Assembly (NCBI GenBank): GCA_041485845.1
Contig: JBGPKH010000590.1
Span: forward strand, 1-5,683
Reading direction: 5' to 3'
Origin: OMOG01 sp041485845
Lineage (GTDB): Bacteria > Acidobacteriota > Terriglobia > Bryobacterales > Bryobacteraceae
Length of the DNA stretch: 5,683 nucleotides
Part shown: in pieces, positions 1 through 4,711 of the stretch
Numbering within the stretch: the first letter of the stretch is position 1
Layout of the letters: the number at the start of each line of letters is the position of its first letter
Position numbers and translations under genes: made by a program
Notes under the pieces: model-generated
The model's database searches: none
Seen by the model: only the letters and a program-made list of their open reading frames with translations
What the model was told of the DNA's origin: nothing

Positions 1-320
1 CGGTCATCAGCACGTCGTTCGCCGACATCTTCAAGCAGAACTCGCTCAAGAATTCGCTGCTGCCTATCGTAGTGCCGGCCGGCGTGCATGCCGAGCTCTT
101 CGCCGCGGATCCGGATGCCACGGTGAAGATCGACCTGCCGAATCAGACTCTCACTACGCCCTCGGGCCGGAAAGTGGAATTCCCGGTGGACGGCTTTTCC
201 AAGCACTGTCTGGTGGAAGGAGTCGATGAGCTCGGCTACATCTTGCAGCACGAAGCGGATATCGCGGCATTCGAGGCCGGCCGCGTGGGGTCCATCAACA
301 CGCTGCCCTGGCTTGCCTAG
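1..320 (+). CDS. leuD: 3-isopropylmalate dehydratase small subunit, C-terminal part (5' end outside window)
   Basis: This is the swivel-domain subunit of isopropylmalate isomerase. With LeuC it interconverts 2- and 3-isopropylmalate in cytoplasmic leucine synthesis. The reading frame is open from base 3 and ends at TAG 318-320, giving the last 105 residues of a protein that is usually about 200 long. The start of the fragment, SFADIFKQNSLKNSLLPIVV, matches the family block around FADIFxxNxxKNGLLPI. The end, DGFSKHCLVEGVDELGYILQ followed by HEADIAAFEA, matches the typical LeuD tail (F-x-K-H-C-L-x-x-G-x-D-x-x-G-x-x-L-Q-H). Two positions differ from the common pattern: Ser for the usual Cys in the N-C-x-K segment, and Ser for Gly in KNG. 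I see these as variation rather than decay, since the frame is intact. leuC probably lies upstream, outside the window. The gene converges on the next one with a 27-bp gap and no obvious terminator. Confidence 0.93.
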   Translation, partial: VISTSFADIFKQNSLKNSLLPIVVPAGVHAELFAADPDATVKIDLPNQTLTTPSGRKVEFPVDGFSKHCLVEGVDELGYILQHEADIAAFEAGRVGSINTLPWLA

Positions 321-347
321 CGTGCATAGGTCCCGGCGCGCGAGCCG

Positions 348-1970
348 CTAAACCTGCCGCGCCGTGCCGAGCGCCAGCCTCTGCTGTTTGAGCCAGCGCA
401 ACCGGCCCTGATATTCCTGAAATAGCGTTCCGAAGCCCGTCCAGTAATACCCGCCGACAAACAGCATCAGGAAAGGAATCGAGAAGAAGTTGTAAGTCTG
501 GATGGCAAACACCACCATGACCGCGAAGTAGGTGCCCACCGCGATCTCCGCGTACGGCAGCCAGCCGCTCCGTCGCCGGTATTTCTTGATCTCGAGGTTG
601 ACCGGCCGGTCGCCGATGGCGTATTTGGGCGTGCGCGCAAACGCCGTCTCCACGCCGAACAAGGCTTCCAGCACGGCGCGCGTGTTGATGATCGTCAGCC
701 CCACTCCGACCGCCATGAGCATCGGCAGCATCAGAATCGAGCGCTTCCAATTCCGGGGATGCAACTCGCGCTGCGCGATTACGTAGAACGCCGAAATCGA
801 CCAGAACGAGGCCGCGATCAGCGGCAGGTCGAACAGCACCATGTGCCAGATGCCCATGTAGAACCGCACAATCATGACCGGCAGCATGAGCGCCGAAACC
901 ACGATCATGAGCGGGTACGAGAGGTTCGGGGTCAGGTGCAGGAACGCCTCGGCCTTGACGCGCTTGGGGATGTCCGCCTTCAGGATCGCCGGCAGCAGCT
1001 TCATGGCCACCTGCGTCAGCCCCTTCGCCCAGCGCGACTGCTGCACCTGGAATCCGTGCATCTCGACAGGCAGCTCCGACGGACAATCCAGCCCCGGCAG
1101 GTAGACGAAGCGCCAGCCCTTGAGCTGGGCGCGGTAGCTCAGGTCGGAATCCTCCGTGAGGGTGTCGTGCTGCCAGCCGCCGGCGTCCTCGATCATTTTC
1201 GTCCGCAGAATGCCGGCCGTCCCGTTGAAGTTGAAAAAGTATCCCGCGCGCGAGCGCGCCCCGTGCTCCAGGATGAAATGGCCGTCCAGCAGGATGGCTT
1301 CCACTTCCGTCAGGAAATTGTATTCGCGGTTGATGTAGCTCCACCGGGTCTGCACCACTCCCACCGCAGGATCGGCGAAGTAGTGCACCGTGCGATACAG
1401 GAAATCCGGCGGCGGGCAGAAATCGGCATCGAACACCGCCACGAATTCGCCGATCGCGGTCTTGAGCCCTTCCTGAAGGGCCCCGGCCTTGTAGCCATGG
1501 CGGTTCGATCGATGGTGATACTCAATGGGATAGCCGATGTTGTGATAGCGCTCCACCAGCGCTTCCGCAAATGGCGCGGTGTCGTCGGTGGAATCGTCGA
1601 GCACCTGGATCTGGAGCAGTTCCTTCGGATACTCGATCTTCAGAACCTCCTCGATCAGCCGCTCCACCACGTACCGCTCGTTGTAGAGCGGAAGCTGGAT
1701 AGTCACCGGCGGCAACTGCTCGAAGCGTCTGGCCGACGGTTCAGCCGTGGCCTTCTTCCTGTGTTTGAAGTAGGTGCGGATGATCTCGTAGCGATGCAGA
1801 CCGTATACCGAGAGGATGATCAGGACCGTGAAGTAGGGAATCAGCATGGCCCAGTCGAACCAGACCAGCTCATGGATTCCGGCAAACGGTGTCTCGGCGA
1901 AAAAGCGCTGTACCAGGCGCTGCGTCGCGGTGGACGCCAGTAACAAGGCCAAGGGTAAACTCGCAGGCAT
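348..1970 (-). CDS. Family 2 glycosyltransferase, cellulose-synthase-like, membrane-bound
   Basis: Processive-type GT-A glycosyltransferase of the inner membrane. It probably polymerises a beta-linked polysaccharide from a nucleotide sugar; product unknown. In the 540-residue form, one membrane segment (about 42-58) precedes the cytosolic catalytic domain. That domain opens with PPVTIQLPLYNE (87-98), then DDSTDD (125-130), the DAD metal site (181-183), TED with the catalytic-base Asp (272-274) and the Q-x-x-R-W motif (310-314). Four or five membrane segments follow (about 350-370, 378-398, 410-428, 475-492, 496-512). The order and motifs fit the bacterial CESA-like group. I see no PilZ domain and no bcsB/bcsC neighbour, so it is an orphan synthase. 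The ATG at 1970 is preferred. The frame stays open to 2153, but the extra 61 residues are Arg/Pro-rich and not family-like. No strong Shine-Dalgarno is visible; a hairpin lies just upstream. Family confidence is high, substrate unknown. Confidence 0.9.
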   Translation of the reverse strand: MPASLPLALLLASTATQRLVQRFFAETPFAGIHELVWFDWAMLIPYFTVLIILSVYGLHRYEIIRTYFKHRKKATAEPSARRFEQLPPVTIQLPLYNERYVVERLIEEVLKIEYPKELLQIQVLDDSTDDTAPFAEALVERYHNIGYPIEYHHRSNRHGYKAGALQEGLKTAIGEFVAVFDADFCPPPDFLYRTVHYFADPAVGVVQTRWSYINREYNFLTEVEAILLDGHFILEHGARSRAGYFFNFNGTAGILRTKMIEDAGGWQHDTLTEDSDLSYRAQLKGWRFVYLPGLDCPSELPVEMHGFQVQQSRWAKGLTQVAMKLLPAILKADIPKRVKAEAFLHLTPNLSYPLMIVVSALMLPVMIVRFYMGIWHMVLFDLPLIAASFWSISAFYVIAQRELHPRNWKRSILMLPMLMAVGVGLTIINTRAVLEALFGVETAFARTPKYAIGDRPVNLEIKKYRRRSGWLPYAEIAVGTYFAVMVVFAIQTYNFFSIPFLMLFVGGYYWTGFGTLFQEYQGRLRWLKQQRLALGTARQV

Positions 1971-1977
1971 AAAAGAT

Positions 1978-2010
1978 AAGCCCCGCTCTTCATGCCGGGG
2001 GATGGGGCTT
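1978..2010 (-). promoter_or_regulatory. Hairpin in the leader of the glycosyltransferase gene
   Basis: A perfect 7-bp inverted repeat, AAGCCCC (1978-1984) against GGGGCTT (2004-2010), encloses a 19-base loop. Inside the loop a run of G at 1997-2001 could pair alternatively with the C run. The 3' arm on the minus strand ends 7 bases before the ATG at 1970, covering where a ribosome binding site would sit. It could modulate translation start. I do not recognise a known riboswitch class, so this is a structural observation only. Confidence 0.35.
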
Positions 2011-2070
2011 GAGTATCGGCCTTTCGGCAAGATAATGGTAACAGATCTGAAGGTGGCGGAATAGGGCTTT

Positions 2071-2087
2071 CGCCGGCGCCACCGGCG
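2071..2087. promoter_or_regulatory. GC-rich inverted repeat in the divergent spacer
   Basis: CGCCGG (2071-2076) and CCGGCG (2082-2087) form a perfect 6-bp dyad around a 5-base loop, four bases from the next dyad. It may be part of one composite operator or leader fold with the 18-bp palindrome. GC-rich dyads of this length can arise by chance in a genome of this composition. Confidence 0.25.
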
Positions 2088-2091
2088 CAGA

Positions 2092-2109
2092 GTGTCTGGT
2101 TGCAGACAC
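2092..2109. promoter_or_regulatory. 18-bp perfect palindrome between divergent genes, candidate operator
   Basis: GTGTCTG (2092-2098), spacer GTTG, then CAGACAC (2103-2109): a 7-bp perfect dyad with a 4-base centre. It lies 42 bases upstream of the DUF1080 start and 121 bases upstream of the glycosyltransferase start. Symmetry, length and position fit the site of a dimeric repressor (GntR- or LacI-like spacing). It could equally be an RNA hairpin with a four-base loop. No regulator gene is in the window, so the binding protein is unknown. Confidence 0.4.
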
Positions 2110-2151
2110 CGGCAGCCCGGCCCGCTGCGATCCCGGCGGAAATAGAGACTC

Positions 2152-2793
2152 ATGCACCGGCTCCTTTACGTGGCACTGCTCCTTCCACCCCTGGCGTGCG
2201 CCGCCGACGTTTGGAAGCCGTTGTTCAACGGGAAGGACCTCGACGGCTGGTCCGTGGCCGGCGCTAACGGCAAACCCGCCTACACCGTGGAAGACGGCGC
2301 CATCCGCACTCAACCTGGCAACGGCCTGCTTTGGTACTCGCGCGAGAAGGTCGGCCATGCGACACTCCGCGTGATCTTCAAGATGAGCAACAGCGAAGGC
2401 AACTCCGGCGTCTTCATCCGCATCCCTTCCGCGCCGCCGAATGAAGACTTCGCGATCCATCACGGAATCGAAGTGCAGATCGACGGCCGCGATAACGACT
2501 GGCACTCGACCGGTGTGCTCTATTCCATGACGAAGGCGCTGTCGAGGCCGTCCAAGCCCGCCGGCGAATGGAACACCATGGACATTACGCTGGCCGGGCT
2601 CCGCACCATCGTCAAGGTGAATGGAGCGCTGGTCACCGATTACGATGGCGTTTCGCCCGTGCCCGGCCGCACCTGGCCGTGGGACCCGCAGCGCGGCCCG
2701 CGACCCGAGTCCGGCTACATAGCTCTCCAGCACCACGACGACAGCGCGGTCATCTGGTTCCGCGAAATCAGCGTGAAGCGTTCCGCTCCGTGA
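2152..2793 (+). CDS. Secreted DUF1080 / 3-keto-disaccharide hydrolase-like protein
   Basis: A 213-residue exported protein of the DUF1080 family (Pfam 3-keto-disaccharide hydrolase; concanavalin-like beta-sandwich). Characterised members cleave 3-keto-glycosides; many are uncharacterised. Residues 1-17 are a signal peptide: H-R, a Leu-rich core, and an A-C-A cleavage site before A18-D19. The mature domain opens with the hallmark LFNGKDLDGW (24-33). It continues with GNSGVFIR (83-90), GIEVQIDGR (105-113) and STGVLY (119-124). It ends with the family's closing strand pattern, SGYIALQHHDD followed by VIWFREISVK (187-209). The length is that of a single-domain member, with nothing missing. ATG 2152 follows a poor ribosome site (GGCGG about 12 bases upstream), but the signal peptide fixes the start. 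Transcription probably begins in the dyad-rich spacer shared with the divergent glycosyltransferase gene. Family is near certain; the substrate is not readable. Confidence 0.92.
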   Translation: MHRLLYVALLLPPLACAADVWKPLFNGKDLDGWSVAGANGKPAYTVEDGAIRTQPGNGLLWYSREKVGHATLRVIFKMSNSEGNSGVFIRIPSAPPNEDFAIHHGIEVQIDGRDNDWHSTGVLYSMTKALSRPSKPAGEWNTMDITLAGLRTIVKVNGALVTDYDGVSPVPGRTWPWDPQRGPRPESGYIALQHHDDSAVIWFREISVKRSAP

Positions 2794-2807
2794 CCCTCCG
2801 CTCGGTT

Positions 2808-2862
2808 GAAGACGCAGCGAAGAACCGGCGAAAATACCGGACCCCGCACCGGCCGCGTCTTC
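2808..2862 (+). terminator. Long-armed inverted repeat after the DUF1080 gene, possible terminator or repeat element
   Basis: GAAGACGC (2808-2815) pairs perfectly with GCGTCTTC (2855-2862). The 39 bases between carry three CCGG blocks (2825-2828, 2837-2840, 2849-2852) that could form inner pairs. It starts 15 bases after the DUF1080 stop. There is no T-run, so it is not a standard intrinsic terminator. It may only stabilise the mRNA end or belong to the repeat cluster that follows. Confidence 0.3.
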
Positions 2863-2871
2863 ATGCCCTTT

Positions 2872-2892
2872 GGTGGGCCGCCGCGGCCCATC
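2872..2892. repeat. Short perfect hairpin in the intergenic repeat cluster
   Basis: TGGGCCG (2874-2880) and CGGCCCA (2884-2890) pair perfectly around a 3-base loop (CCG). The stem extends outward by a G-T and a G-C pair to 2872/2892. It sits between the long-armed dyad and the first GAGCCGCGACC-type element, and could be a transcription-ending or mRNA-protecting hairpin for the DUF1080 transcript. Confidence 0.35.
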
Positions 2893-2895
2893 GGG

Positions 2896-2916
2896 ACCTC
2901 CCTGCGGTCGCGGCTC
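2896..2916 (-). repeat. Degenerate copy of the GAGCCGCGACC hairpin element, inverted
   Basis: On the minus strand this reads GAGCCGCGACC (2916-2906), then GCA, then GGGAGGT (2902-2896). It equals the full element at 2970-2992 except for a different loop and loss of two bases in the right arm (GGGAGCGGT to GGGAGGT). Its left arm also forms a second local hairpin, GCGGCTC (2910-2916) with GAGCCGC (2922-2928). It lies head to head with the copy at 2970, sharing a 12-bp perfect inverted match (2905-2916 against 2970-2981). Confidence 0.55.
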
Positions 2917-2935
2917 GGAAGGAGCCGCATCGAAT

Positions 2936-2977
2936 CGGAAGGTATTACTGAGCCGCGGAAGGTATTACTGAGCCGCG
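2936..2977 (+). repeat. Two-copy 20-bp tandem repeat leading into the hairpin element
   Basis: The 20-base unit CGGAAGGTATTACTGAGCCG occurs at 2936-2955 and again at 2956-2975 without mismatch. Identity runs two bases further, through CG at 2976-2977. A third, shortened relative, CGGAAGG directly joined to AGCCGC (2916-2928), lacks the eight bases TATTACTG. The second unit runs straight into the hairpin element, so the element's left arm is part of the duplicated block. Confidence 0.9.
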
Positions 2978-2992
2978 ACCGTGGGGAGCGGT
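2970..2992 (+). repeat. REP-like hairpin element, full copy
   Basis: GAGCCGCGACC (2970-2980), loop bases GTG, then GGGAGCGGT (2984-2992). It folds as CCGC against GCGG, a tandem G-A/A-G mismatch pair, then CC against GG, closed by GTG. The same arms with loop AAAA recur on the opposite strand at 5559-5582. Conserved stems with a changed loop, in intergenic positions only, are the pattern of a dispersed REP-type element. It ends 20 bases before the next start codon. Confidence 0.6.
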
Positions 2993-3012
2993 AGTATCAT
3001 CAATGAAGCCCT

Positions 3013-3285
3013 ATGGCCTCCTGGCATCCCAACCGAAAGCAGTGGCAGGCGATCTGGGGAATCCTGGTGCTTGCCTTACTCTGTCTCGCTGCCGGTTGGT
3101 ACTGGGAGACGGGCCTGGTCTTCGTGGCCGGCGCCATCGTGATCTGGAAGCTCGATTCCCGCGGCGCGCGTCCCGAAATTGCCGTCGTCAAATCCGTCCG
3201 GTGCGGAGGATGCGGCTCGATCGGCGAGCCTCACTGGAAGACCTGCCCCCGGTGCGGCGCCGCCGACTGGAAGGCGTCCGCGTAA
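3013..3285 (+). CDS. Small membrane protein with a C-terminal zinc ribbon
   Basis: A 90-residue protein not assignable to a named family. After a short polar N-terminus with several basic residues (1-10) come two hydrophobic segments (about 13-29 and 33-47) that should form a membrane hairpin. The tail carries C64-x2-C67 and C78-x2-C81 (sequence around them: RCGGCGSI and TCPRCGAAD), a compact zinc ribbon. Both termini are predicted cytoplasmic if positive residues stay inside (N-terminal R-K, then K and R after the second segment). The four ordered cysteines and the hydrophobic hairpin make chance unlikely. ATG 3013 has no clear Shine-Dalgarno. The 20 bases before it adjoin the repeat element, so transcription may come from within or before the repeat cluster. 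Its TAA abuts the TGA of the convergent epimerase gene with no gap. Function unknown; the ribbon may bind a partner protein or nucleic acid. Confidence 0.7.
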   Translation: MASWHPNRKQWQAIWGILVLALLCLAAGWYWETGLVFVAGAIVIWKLDSRGARPEIAVVKSVRCGGCGSIGEPHWKTCPRCGAADWKASA

Positions 3286-4236
3286 TCAGAAACCAGTCGG
3301 CCGAATCCAGAAGCTCTCTTTCCACTGCCCGCCCGGCGGAATGCTCTGCAGCTCCCGGTACACTCCCGCGTGCGCCAGGTTGAAGGCGTTGGTGATCGCG
3401 GCCATGGGCTCGAAGCAGATAAACCCGCGCGCGGGCGGCGCGAAGACCACCGCGACCGTGTACTTCGCACCGTACTCCACCGTCACCCGCTCCTTCTCGC
3501 CCCGCACCCAAAAATGCGCGCGACCATCCGGCTCGCGCACCAGGCCGCTGAACACGTCGTCGAGCTGCGACCCACATAGGGGATACGGATCGGCGAACTC
3601 CACGCGCTTGCGTTCGCCGGTTGGGATCAGCAGCTCGTTCAGCACCAGGTGTTCGCGCGCGGCCAGGTGAACCTTCCACTGGTCGCGCGGCACATCGGGC
3701 AACTGGAAGTACGGATGGTAGCCGACGGCCACCGGCATGGGCGCCGCGGAATAGTTGTCCAGCGTGGTCTCCACTTCCACCGCGCCGTTCGCCAGACGAT
3801 GCGTCATGGTGATGGTGTGGGCGAAGGGAAACTGCGCCATCAGCTCCGGATGCTTCCAGAATTCCAGGCGGCTCGTGGCCGCGGCCGCGTCCGCCGAAAC
3901 GAGCGTCCAGGCAGGCGAAAAGTTGAGCAGGCCGTGGATCGGTTTCCGATGGCCGTCGCGCCGCAGGTTGCCCAGGTCCGGGTTGAGCAGATACTTCCTG
4001 CCGTTCGCCCAATACGCATCCCCGTCGATCCGGTTCGCCCAGGGCGCCAGAAAGGGCACTCCGCACAGTCGCGGGCCGGCCCGCAATTCGGCGGGGCTGT
4101 GATACGGAAACCACAGGATGTTCTTCCCGTGCGATCGGATTTCGTACGCCATGTTGCCGATCGAAGGCGCGATGGAAACTTCGAGCTGGTGCGCCCGATC
4201 GGCGAGCTCGACTACTTCGATGCCATCCAGCTTCAC
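3286..4236 (-). CDS. Aldose 1-epimerase (mutarotase) family protein
   Basis: A 316-residue GalM-like beta-sandwich enzyme that interconverts alpha and beta anomers of aldoses. In GalM the chemistry uses two His and a Glu. Candidates here are H101 (in KPIHGLLNF), H174 (in VGYHPYFQL, the family HPYF block) and E276 (in GFICFEPM). A substrate-contacting N68-R69 (WANRI) and D226-D227 (LDDVF) are also in place, so the active site looks complete. The PIHGLL and FEP variants resemble the YphB/YeaD-type epimerase-like groups more than classical GalM, so the sugar could be unusual or phosphorylated. There is no signal peptide, so it is cytoplasmic. The GTG start at 4236-4234 overlaps the upstream gene's TGA by four bases (GTGA), giving VKLDGIEVVE as the N-terminus and implying translational coupling. 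The frame is open further to 4329, but that stretch lies wholly inside the upstream gene and is not family-like. Confidence 0.88.
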   Translation of the reverse strand: MKLDGIEVVELADRAHQLEVSIAPSIGNMAYEIRSHGKNILWFPYHSPAELRAGPRLCGVPFLAPWANRIDGDAYWANGRKYLLNPDLGNLRRDGHRKPIHGLLNFSPAWTLVSADAAAATSRLEFWKHPELMAQFPFAHTITMTHRLANGAVEVETTLDNYSAAPMPVAVGYHPYFQLPDVPRDQWKVHLAAREHLVLNELLIPTGERKRVEFADPYPLCGSQLDDVFSGLVREPDGRAHFWVRGEKERVTVEYGAKYTVAVVFAPPARGFICFEPMAAITNAFNLAHAGVYRELQSIPPGGQWKESFWIRPTGF

Positions 4237-4646
4237 TGGTGGTCCGGATCGCGCAAATCGAGCGTGGTCTCTCTCTGGCAGCACACGCAAGGACCCGGAG
4301 TGTAGGCGCGGATGGAGCAGATATCGCACCAGTAGGTGATCAGTTTCAGCCTGCCCTCCTGGCGGACCAGCAGGGAGTGGGTGTGGCTGGGGTCGATCTG
4401 GAAGCGGTCAGGAGCGGTGAAGCGTCCCCTGGCTTCGACCTCGAAACCGTTGAGCCGGCTGTCGGCGAGGAGCTTGCTCGTAGTATCGTCGCCTTGAAGC
4501 GCCACGAGCTTGTGGTCGGCGGTTTCGATGGCCGCCGGCTTTCCCTCGCGCACCATCAGCTTGCCGCGCAGGGCGACGCCCGGACGCAGGTCGGCTGCGA
4601 AAAGGGAACCCCCCATGATGGCCAGCAGACAGCGACGGGAATACAT
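4233..4646 (-). CDS. Secreted hypothetical protein with five-cysteine C-terminal motif
   Basis: A 137-residue protein of unknown function. Residues 1-17 look like a signal peptide: Y-S-R-R, then CLLAIMGGSLFA, cleaved before A18-D19. The middle (about 22-105) alternates hydrophobic and polar residues like a small beta-barrel or OB-type fold, with segments such as VALRGKLMVREG and GFEVEARGRF; this fold reading is weak. The tail has C107-x2-C110, then PGPC-x-CC (C120, C122, C123), a likely metal site or disulfide cluster. I recall similar C-terminal blocks in acidobacterial hypothetical proteins but know no function. It is the first gene of a two-gene unit: its TGA (4235-4233) overlaps the GTG of the aldose epimerase. 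ATG 4646 is chosen because the signal peptide begins there; ATG 4655 (adding M-R-L) is possible. Upstream, TACAAT at 4659-4654 could be a -10 box that would make the message almost leaderless. Confidence 0.72.
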   Translation of the reverse strand: MYSRRCLLAIMGGSLFAADLRPGVALRGKLMVREGKPAAIETADHKLVALQGDDTTSKLLADSRLNGFEVEARGRFTAPDRFQIDPSHTHSLLVRQEGRLKLITYWCDICSIRAYTPGPCVCCQRETTLDLRDPDHQ

Positions 4647-4653
4647 TAGCCTC

Positions 4654-4659
4654 ATTGTA
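4654..4659 (-). promoter_or_regulatory. Possible -10 box for the minus-strand two-gene unit
   Basis: The minus strand reads TACAAT, five of six matches to the sigma-70 -10 consensus. Transcription starting about 7 bases downstream would fall on or next to ATG 4646. I find no matching -35 box, and the box overlaps the alternative ATG at 4655, so confidence is low. Confidence 0.25.
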
Positions 4660-4679
4660 CCGCGGCGCTTCGCGAGCGA

Positions 4680-4685
4680 TATACT
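4680..4685 (+). promoter_or_regulatory. Possible -10 box for the TIM-barrel gene
   Basis: TATACT matches the sigma-70 -10 consensus in five of six bases and would place the start of transcription near 4692, leaving a short leader of about 20 bases that contains GGAGG. TTGTAC at 4655-4660 is a poor -35 candidate with a long 19-base spacer. A short dyad, CGCT (4666-4669) with AGCG (4675-4678), lies between the two boxes and could be a regulator site. Confidence 0.35.
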
Positions 4686-4701
4686 TGCTACTTGGCATCC
4701 C

Positions 4702-4706
4702 GGAGG
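4702..4706 (+). promoter_or_regulatory. Ribosome binding site that fixes the TIM-barrel start
   Basis: GGAGG lies five bases before ATG 4712, the best Shine-Dalgarno in the window. It argues against the upstream in-frame TTG at 4655, which would add 19 residues before the twin-arginine motif. Confidence 0.8.
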
Positions 4707-4711
4707 TACCA

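Noticed and set aside
295..1344. A 349-codon open frame on the minus strand
   Set aside because: Same strand as the glycosyltransferase but another frame, Ala/Gly/Arg-rich with no domain; it would also run into the end of leuD.
759..1943. A 394-codon open frame on the plus strand
   Set aside because: It lies wholly antisense to the glycosyltransferase gene, whose motifs are complete. The product is rich in Arg, His and Gln with no recognisable domain; a codon-bias shadow in GC-rich DNA.
1971..2153. Longer N-terminus for the glycosyltransferase, starting at 2153
   Set aside because: The extra 61 residues are Arg/Pro-rich, unlike the family, and would consume the dyad-rich spacer and overlap the start of the DUF1080 gene.
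2152..2205. Lipoprotein signal on the DUF1080 protein
   Set aside because: The residues before C16 are P-L-A, not a lipobox; A-C-A before A18 fits signal peptidase I better.
1990..2736. A 248-codon open frame on the minus strand
   Set aside because: Antisense to the DUF1080 gene and its promoter region; no family-like sequence.
2806..2994. A 62-codon open frame on the plus strand in the repeat cluster
   Set aside because: It is a translation of the repeats (the hairpin element reads as L-S-R-D); the inverted and tandem structure explains its sequence better than coding.
3188..4114. A 308-codon open frame on the minus strand
   Set aside because: A frame-shifted shadow of the aldose epimerase gene, low-complexity Arg/Gly/Ala; the epimerase frame has the catalytic motifs.
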